Below are positions 26,078-32,000 of a DNA stretch of 32,000 bases, piece after piece. The translations under genes and the position numbers were made by a program. Numbering within the stretch: the first letter of the stretch is position 1; every line of letters begins with the position of its first letter. Origin of the DNA: Thermus islandicus DSM 21543 (GTDB taxonomy: Bacteria > Deinococcota > Deinococci > Deinococcales > Thermaceae); assembly GCF_000421625.1 (NCBI RefSeq), contig NZ_ATXJ01000013.1, positions 1-32,000 on the forward strand, written 5' to 3'. Below the pieces are notes generated by a model. That model had not been told where the DNA came from. It worked only from the letters and a program-made list of their open reading frames with translations, and ran no database searches.

Positions 26078-26784
26078 AGGGCGTAGTCTTCCTGCACGCC
26101 TTCCCCTACAGCCCCAGGATGTGGGAGAAGGAGGTGGCCCTCCTCAAGACCCGGCTTCCCGTCCTCGCCCCCCACTACCTCGGGCTTCCCCTGGGGGAGG
26201 CCGCGGGGAAGGTGCTCCAGGAGATGGAGGAGGCGGGCCTGGAGCGGGCGGTCTTCGTGGGGCTTTCCATGGGGGGCTATCTCGTTTTTGAGCTCTTCCG
26301 CAAGGCCCCCGAGCGCTTCCTCGGTGCGGTCCTCGCCAGCACTCGGGCCGGTCCCGACAGCGAGGCAGCCAAGAAAAACCGCTACGCCCTAAGGGAGCGG
26401 GTGCTCCAGGAGGGGGTGGGCTTCCTGCCCGAGGTCCTCCTCCCGGGCCACCTGGGGAAGACCACCCAGGCCCTGAGGCCCGAGGTGGTGGAGAAGGCGA
26501 GGGCCCTCATCCTAGAAGCCTCCCCCGAGGCCGTGGCGGAAAGCCTCGTGGCCCTGGCGGAAAGGCCCGACTCCACCCCCCTTCTCCCCAGGATGGAGGT
26601 GCCCGCCCTGGTCCTGGTGGGGGAGGAGGACACCCTCACCCCCCCGGAGGAAGCCAAGCGCATGTGGAAGGCCCTCCCCGACGCGCGCATGCTCATCCTG
26701 CCCGAGACCGGCCACCTTGCCAACCTGGAAAACCCCAAGGCCTTCCGCACCGCGCTTTTGGGCTTCCTCGCCGAGTTCTTTTAA
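26074..26784 (+). CDS. Alpha/beta hydrolase
   Basis: A 236-residue cytoplasmic hydrolase. The nucleophile elbow is GLSMGG (S65), the acid is in VGEEDTLTPP, and the histidine is in PETGHLANLE. A cap region is present at about residues 100-165. The oxyanion-side FLHAFPYSPRMW motif near residue 6 matches esterase and C-C hydrolases of the BioH/RutD-like superfamily, but the substrate cannot be named. Translation overlaps the 68-residue gene upstream (ATGA). Confidence 0.9.
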   Translation: MKGVVFLHAFPYSPRMWEKEVALLKTRLPVLAPHYLGLPLGEAAGKVLQEMEEAGLERAVFVGLSMGGYLVFELFRKAPERFLGAVLASTRAGPDSEAAKKNRYALRERVLQEGVGFLPEVLLPGHLGKTTQALRPEVVEKARALILEASPEAVAESLVALAERPDSTPLLPRMEVPALVLVGEEDTLTPPEEAKRMWKALPDARMLILPETGHLANLENPKAFRTALLGFLAEFF

Positions 26785-26912
26785 AGCCGGAAGACGTCCT
26801 CGAGGGAGAGGCGGAGGCCCAGGCAGGGCACGTACACCTCCCCGCCCTCCTCCTTCACGAACCCCTCCGGGGTGAGGCGGTAAGCGATAAAACGGCGCCC
26901 CTCCGGATCCAC
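26781..26912 (-). pseudogene. Probable C-terminal remnant of a Uma2/DUF820-like gene
   Basis: A 43-codon minus-strand frame from a GTG (26912) reads DPEGRRFIAYRLTPEGF, then GGEVYVPCLGLRLSLED. The 'YRLTPEG' plus 'VYVPCLGL' pattern is that of the C-terminal end of Thermus Uma2-family (DUF820) nuclease-like proteins. A TAG lies 3 codons upstream of the GTG, and nothing resembling the catalytic N-terminus is present. It overlaps the hydrolase stop codon. It could be a tiny real gene, but a truncated relic is more likely. Confidence 0.45.
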
Positions 26913-26935
26913 TTCTCCAGGCTACATGACCCCCT

Positions 26936-27904
26936 TCACTCCTCCTTGGGCTGCCGGGCCATGAGGGCCTTGAGGGCCACCAAGGGGTCCAAGCCCTCGT
27001 GGGCCACCCGGTGGACCGCCTCGGCCACGGGGAGCTCCACCCCCCGCTCCTTCCCCCAGGCCAGCATGGCCTTCACCGCGTAGAGCCCCTCCACCACCCC
27101 CCGGACCTCGAGGGCCTCCCGGGCCACCCCCCGCACCAGGCTCTCCCCGGCCTGGCGGTTCCGGGAGTGGAGGCTGTAGGCCGTGGCCATGAGGTCCCCA
27201 AGGCCGGAAAGCCCGTAGAAGGTGGCCTCCTCGCCCCCCAGGGCGGTGCCGAAGCGGACCATCTCCCTAAGGCCCCGGGTGAGGAGGGCGGCCTTAGCGT
27301 TGTCCCCAAGCCTAAGCCCGTCCACCATCCCCGCCGCGAGGGCCAGGACGTTCTTCACCGCCCCTCCAAGCTCCACCCCCCGCCGGTCGCGGCTGGTGTA
27401 GACCCGAAAGGTGGGGCCGGCAAAGAGGGCCTGAGCCTTCCCTGCCCACTCCTCCGGCCCCGCCACTACGCTGGCCGTGGGGAGGAAGCGGGCCACCTCC
27501 TCCGCATGGTTGGGCCCGGAGAGGGCCACGGCAGGCCTTCCGGTGAGGGCCTCCACCACCTCCGCCGGCGTCCTCACCCCGCCCTCCTCGTAAAAAAGAC
27601 CTTTGGTGGCGGAGACGTACCAGGGGGCCCGGGGAAGGGCGGCCAGCACCTCCTTCAGGGCCCTGGAGGGAATGGCCACCACCGCGAGGGCCGCCCCCTC
27701 CAGCGCCTCCTCGGGATCGGAGGTGGGGAAAAGGTAGGCGGGGAGAGCGACCCCCGGCAGGTAGTCCCGGTTCTCCCGCATGGCCCTCAGGGCCTCCGCC
27801 TGCTCCTTCCGGCGGGCCCAGAGGGCCGTGGGTACGCCCTGGCTGGCGAGGAGGACGCCCAGGGCCGTGCCCCAGGCCCCCGCCCCCAGAACCGCCACCC
27901 TCAT
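26936..27904 (-). CDS. gpsA: Glycerol-3-phosphate dehydrogenase [NAD(P)+]
   Basis: A 322-residue cytoplasmic enzyme that reduces dihydroxyacetone phosphate to sn-glycerol 3-phosphate for membrane lipids. It contains the NAD(P)-binding VAVLGAGAWGTALG at residues 3-16, VSATKGL, ALSGPNHAEEVA, the catalytic lysine motif ELGGAVKNVLALAAG, and GLSGLGDLMATAYSLHSRNR. The start MRVAVLGAGAWG is preferred over the longer frame. The ATG overlaps the stop of the upstream membrane protein (ATGA), so it is the last gene of the pyrFE operon. Confidence 0.97.
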   Translation of the reverse strand: MRVAVLGAGAWGTALGVLLASQGVPTALWARRKEQAEALRAMRENRDYLPGVALPAYLFPTSDPEEALEGAALAVVAIPSRALKEVLAALPRAPWYVSATKGLFYEEGGVRTPAEVVEALTGRPAVALSGPNHAEEVARFLPTASVVAGPEEWAGKAQALFAGPTFRVYTSRDRRGVELGGAVKNVLALAAGMVDGLRLGDNAKAALLTRGLREMVRFGTALGGEEATFYGLSGLGDLMATAYSLHSRNRQAGESLVRGVAREALEVRGVVEGLYAVKAMLAWGKERGVELPVAEAVHRVAHEGLDPLVALKALMARQPKEE

Positions 27905-28899
27905 AGGAGGAAGTGCACCTCCCAGGCCTCGTACCACGCGGCAAGGGCGAGGAGGTAAGCCCCAAGGTAAAAGGCGAGGAGAAGCCCTCTCAGCCCCCTC
28001 CGGTACCCCTTCCCCCTGGCCACCTGGGCCAGGAGGACAAGCCCCCCGAAGGTGACCAGGATGTAGGCCTGAAGCTCCAGGAGAAGGGTGGGGAGGTGGG
28101 CGAGGAAGGCCTTCCCCAGAAGGGCCGGGGAAAGGGCGAAGCCGAAGACGAGGTAGCGGACGGCGTTCAGAAGGAGGACGGGCACCCCCAGGAGGAGGGC
28201 GGGGACGAGCCCCGTGAGGAAGAGGCCCTGGCTGAAGTTCCAGTGGAAGATGGCCCCCGCGAGGACCGGAACTCCCTTCCCCACCGCCTCCCCCAGGCCC
28301 AAGACCTCGAGGGCCCCACCGAAGAGGTCCTGGAGGGCCCTGCCCAAGTCCGGCATCCGGTAGGCCAGAAGGGCACCCAAGGCGAAGAGGCCGTAGAGGA
28401 AGAGGTTGGCGAAGAGGTAGAGGCCCCTATAGGTCCGGAGGAGGGCCAAGGCCTCCTGGGCCCAGGCCCGGAAGGGGGTGGGCTGGAGGAGGAGGAGGGT
28501 CCAAACGAGGGTGAAGAGCAAGAACCCCCCTCCCGCAAGGGGGGTGAGGAGGTAGGCGGGCACCCCGAGCCCCTCCGGGCGGAAGTAGATCCGCCCTACC
28601 CTTTCTCCCTCCAGGACCACCACCACCTCCCCCACCTCCTCCCCGAGGGCCGCCGGGAAGGAGACCCGGCTACCCTCCACCTTGGGGCGGTCCAGGTTCA
28701 CGGAAAGCCCCTTGGGGGGCGGGGGAAAGAGGGCGTAGCGCGAAAGAAGCCGCGGGGCCTCCTCGGGGGATGCCTGGAGGACCTCCTCCATCCTTGGGGA
28801 GAGCTCCCCCTTAAGCCACCGGGAAACGCCCTCCTTGGCCACCTCCTCCGGGGCGGCCAGGGCCAGGGAGAGGAGGGCAAAGAGGAAGAAGGGGCGCAC
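27901..28899 (-). CDS. SpoIIM-like membrane protein with N-terminal exported domain
   Basis: A 332-residue membrane protein. The N-terminus is a signal-like segment (about residues 3-16, ending ALAAPEE). A soluble region of about 100 residues follows, then around five or six membrane segments. The motif-like 'AIFHWNFSQGLFLTGLVPALLLG' and 'LAHLPTLLLELQAYILVTFGGLVLL' resemble the SpoIIM/DUF95 membrane core, where His and Glu sit in amphipathic helices. The resemblance is moderate. It lies 3 nt after pyrE and overlaps gpsA, both housekeeping genes; no function is known. Confidence 0.6.
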   Translation of the reverse strand: MRPFFLFALLSLALAAPEEVAKEGVSRWLKGELSPRMEEVLQASPEEAPRLLSRYALFPPPPKGLSVNLDRPKVEGSRVSFPAALGEEVGEVVVVLEGERVGRIYFRPEGLGVPAYLLTPLAGGGFLLFTLVWTLLLLQPTPFRAWAQEALALLRTYRGLYLFANLFLYGLFALGALLAYRMPDLGRALQDLFGGALEVLGLGEAVGKGVPVLAGAIFHWNFSQGLFLTGLVPALLLGVPVLLLNAVRYLVFGFALSPALLGKAFLAHLPTLLLELQAYILVTFGGLVLLAQVARGKGYRRGLRGLLLAFYLGAYLLALAAWYEAWEVHFLL

Positions 28900-28902
28900 G
28901 GC

Positions 28903-29454
28903 CTAGACCTCCTCCAGGGGGATCCCGGCCCGGCAAAGGGGGCAGGCCTCGGGAGGGTACTGGGGGGCCTCGAGGCGCGCCAGGGCCCGGAAGGGCACGC
29001 CAAAGGCCGCCCCTCCCCCGCTCCGGTCCACCAAGGCCCCCACCCCCACCAGCACTGCACCCCGCGCCTCCGCGGCCCGGATGGCCTTGCGGACGCTTTC
29101 TCCCGTGGTCACCACGTCCTCCACGGCCAGGAAGCGGTCTCCGGGGTTGACCAGGAGCCCCTTGCGGAGGGTCATGCCCCCTCGGCCGTCCTTCTCGGCG
29201 AAGAGGGCCCTGGCCCCAAGGGCCCTCGCCACCACAAAGGAAAGGACCACGCCCCCCATGGCCGGGCCGAGGACAAATTCCAGTCGTTCCTCCTCAAAGA
29301 GCTTGCCCAAGGCCTCCCCCACGGCTTCGGCGTAAAGGGGGTGCTGCAAAAGGGCCGCCGACTGGAGAAAGACGGGAGAGTGGAGGCCCGACCTCAGGAG
29401 GAAGTGGCCCTTAAGAAGGGCCCCTGTCCTCCGGTAGAGCTCCAAAACGTCCAT
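28903..29454 (-). CDS. pyrE: Orotate phosphoribosyltransferase
   Basis: Converts orotate and PRPP to OMP in pyrimidine synthesis; 183 residues, cytoplasmic. The PRPP motif is FLAVEDVVTTGES (about residues 106-118). The catalytic loop contains EKDGRGGMTLRKG. The N-terminal GHFLLRSGLHSPVFLQSAALLQ matches OPRT. A C-terminal CPLC pair is an extra. The ATG is 5 nt after the pyrF stop. Confidence 0.95.
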   Translation of the reverse strand: MDVLELYRRTGALLKGHFLLRSGLHSPVFLQSAALLQHPLYAEAVGEALGKLFEEERLEFVLGPAMGGVVLSFVVARALGARALFAEKDGRGGMTLRKGLLVNPGDRFLAVEDVVTTGESVRKAIRAAEARGAVLVGVGALVDRSGGGAAFGVPFRALARLEAPQYPPEACPLCRAGIPLEEV

Positions 29455-29459
29455 CCTCC

Positions 29460-30233
29460 CTACTCTACCAAAGCCTCCAGAAGGGCCTCCGCCGCCTCCT
29501 TCGCCGCCTCCAGGTCAGGCCTTCCCCCGGGGTAAAAGAGGGCGCGGCTTGCGGCGAGGAGAAACCCCGGGCCCTTGAGGGGTCGCCCGCCTTGCGCCCC
29601 CACCCCGGGAAGTAGGAGAGGGGCCCTGGGCGCCGCCTGCCGCACCGCCCGCACCGCCGCCTCGTAGGTGGCCCCCACCACCATCCCCACCCGGCTCCAC
29701 GCCCCTTCCCGGTAGGCCTCCCCCTCCCGGGCCAGGGCCTCCGCCAGGTGGAGGTAAAGGGGCCTCCCTCCCACCGGGAGGTCCTGGAGGAAGCCCGAAC
29801 CCGGGTTCGTGGTCTTCACCAGGACGAAGACCGCTCCCCCGCTTTCCTGGGCGGCCCGGAAAAGGGGAAGGAGGGCGTCCAGGCCGAGATAGGGGTTCGC
29901 CGTGAGGGCGCTTCCCGGAAAACGCAGGAGGTAGGCCTCGGCGTAGGCCTCGGCCGTGGAGCCGATATCCCCCCGTTTGCCGTCAAAGATCACAGGGAGC
30001 CCCATGACCCGGGCGCCGCTCGCAAGCTCCAGCAAAAGCTCCAATCCCCGCGGCCCCAGGGCCTCAAAGAAGGCCAGCTGGAACTTCACCGCTCCAAGCC
30101 TAGGGGCCAAGGCCTCCATGAGGGCGAGGGCGTAGCGCCGGATGTGGGGGATGGGCTCCCTTCCGTGAAGCCTAGGCCTTGGGTCCACCCCGAGGACCAG
30201 GGGTGGCCGGAGGAGGGCCTCGAGGAAGTCCAT
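29460..30233 (-). CDS. pyrF: Orotidine 5'-phosphate decarboxylase (type 2)
   Basis: The last step of UMP synthesis, cytoplasmic, 257 residues. The catalytic DxKxxD-like segment is [16 protein letters not shown], with substrate lysine [12 protein letters not shown] and phosphate-binding region PGVGAQGG. The early [10 protein letters not shown] is typical of the longer type 2 enzymes of actinobacteria and Thermus. I chose the ATG at 30233, 7 nt after TATATT, over the TTG at 30242, which would lie inside that box. It is the first gene of the operon. Confidence 0.95.
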   Translation of the reverse strand: MDFLEALLRPPLVLGVDPRPRLHGREPIPHIRRYALALMEALAPRLGAVKFQLAFFEALGPRGLELLLELASGARVMGLPVIFDGKRGDIGSTAEAYAEAYLLRFPGSALTANPYLGLDALLPLFRAAQESGGAVFVLVKTTNPGSGFLQDLPVGGRPLYLHLAEALAREGEAYREGAWSRVGMVVGATYEAAVRAVRQAAPRAPLLLPGVGAQGGRPLKGPGFLLAASRALFYPGGRPDLEAAKEAAEALLEALVE

Positions 30234-30240
30234 GCCCCCC

Positions 30241-30246
30241 AATATA
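30241..30246 (-). promoter_or_regulatory. pyrF -10 box, leaderless-type promoter
   Basis: TATATT on the minus strand ends 7 nt before the pyrF ATG. No ribosome site and no clear -35 box. It is back to back with the subtilase promoter. Confidence 0.55.
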
Positions 30247-30249
30247 GCC

Positions 30250-30278
30250 TTGACGCGGGAGCCCCCGGGGGGTAGAGT
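30250..30278 (+). promoter_or_regulatory. Subtilase gene promoter
   Basis: TTGACG (30250-30255), a 17-nt spacer and TAGAGT (30273-30278) form a reasonable promoter. AAGGAGG (30287-30293) then precedes the ATG at 30298. The 5' leader is about 13 nt. Confidence 0.7.
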
Positions 30279-30297
30279 GCTCGGGCAAGGAGGCGCT

Positions 30298-31506
<1,209 letters not shown>

Positions 31507-31514
31507 TGGGGTAG

Positions 31515-31547
31515 AAAAAACGCACCCCCCCGAGTAGGGGGGGTGCG
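31515..31547 (-). terminator. Terminator of the 16S rRNA transcript
   Basis: The stem CGCACCCCCCC / GGGGGGGTGCG (11 bp, 5-nt loop) is followed on the minus strand by TTTTTT (31520-31515), so it fits a Rho-independent terminator about 50 nt beyond the 16S 3' end. It could also serve the convergent subtilase gene, but there is no T-tract on that side. Confidence 0.85.
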
Positions 31548-31593
31548 GCGCCAAAGAGGCAGGGCTTGAAAGCGCGAGAACGGGCTCTTGGCT

Positions 31594-32000
<407 letters not shown>

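Noticed and set aside
26785-26935. Looked for a terminator between the convergent hydrolase and gpsA genes
   Set aside because: No stem with a T-tract is visible; only the Uma2-like relic is found there.

Overview
The window is very GC-rich, with tightly packed genes, short intergenic gaps and frequent ATGA or GTGA stop/start overlaps. The proteins, the codon use (heavy on GCC, CTC, GAG, CGG), the many start codons sitting 6-9 nt after a -10 box (leaderless style) and the partial 16S rRNA gene on the minus strand at the right end all suggest a Thermus chromosome, most likely Thermus thermophilus or a close relative. This assignment is by recognition of protein families, not by a database search.

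Layout. Positions 1-3142: the 3' end of a hypothetical gene convergent with alaS. Positions 3194-6755: a NIPSNAP-like protein, a MacB/FtsX-type ABC permease with its ATPase, and a CoA-disulfide-reductase-type flavoprotein. Positions 6753-11015: isocitrate lyase (aceA) with a strong terminator, then a 920-residue P-loop/TPR protein of unknown function. Positions 11021-14967: a suf operon (sufC-sufB-sufD-Rieske protein) with a good promoter, an alternative-hairpin element between sufB and sufD, and a terminator. The desulfurase sufS and the scaffold sufU lie separately at 24236-25874.

Positions 14967-24226 are metal and envelope-stress territory. A promoter with a CsoR-type operator drives copZ-csoR-DUF305-copA. 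This is followed by a small SHOCT membrane protein, an OmpR-type response regulator, a histidine kinase and an Asp-box propeller protein. A second SHOCT gene, a Met-rich secreted protein and a DUF302 protein follow, and then the remains of a laccase gene fused to the tail of a metal P-type ATPase. Four copies of an 11-bp-spaced direct repeat, CTTTAC-N5-CTTAAC (one copy CTTGAC), stand before the SHOCT/regulator operon, the propeller gene, the second SHOCT operon and the dead laccase. I propose that this is the operator of the response regulator encoded here and that it defines a local envelope copper/oxidase regulon. This is the most interesting signal in the window.

Positions 25871-26784: a 68-residue orphan protein and an alpha/beta hydrolase translationally chained to sufU. 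Positions 26781-26912 hold a probable C-terminal remnant of a Uma2-like gene. Positions 26936-30246 (minus strand) hold pyrF-pyrE-(SpoIIM-like membrane protein)-gpsA as one operon. Positions 30250-31506 hold a lipoprotein subtilase. The end of the 16S rRNA gene and its terminator close the window.
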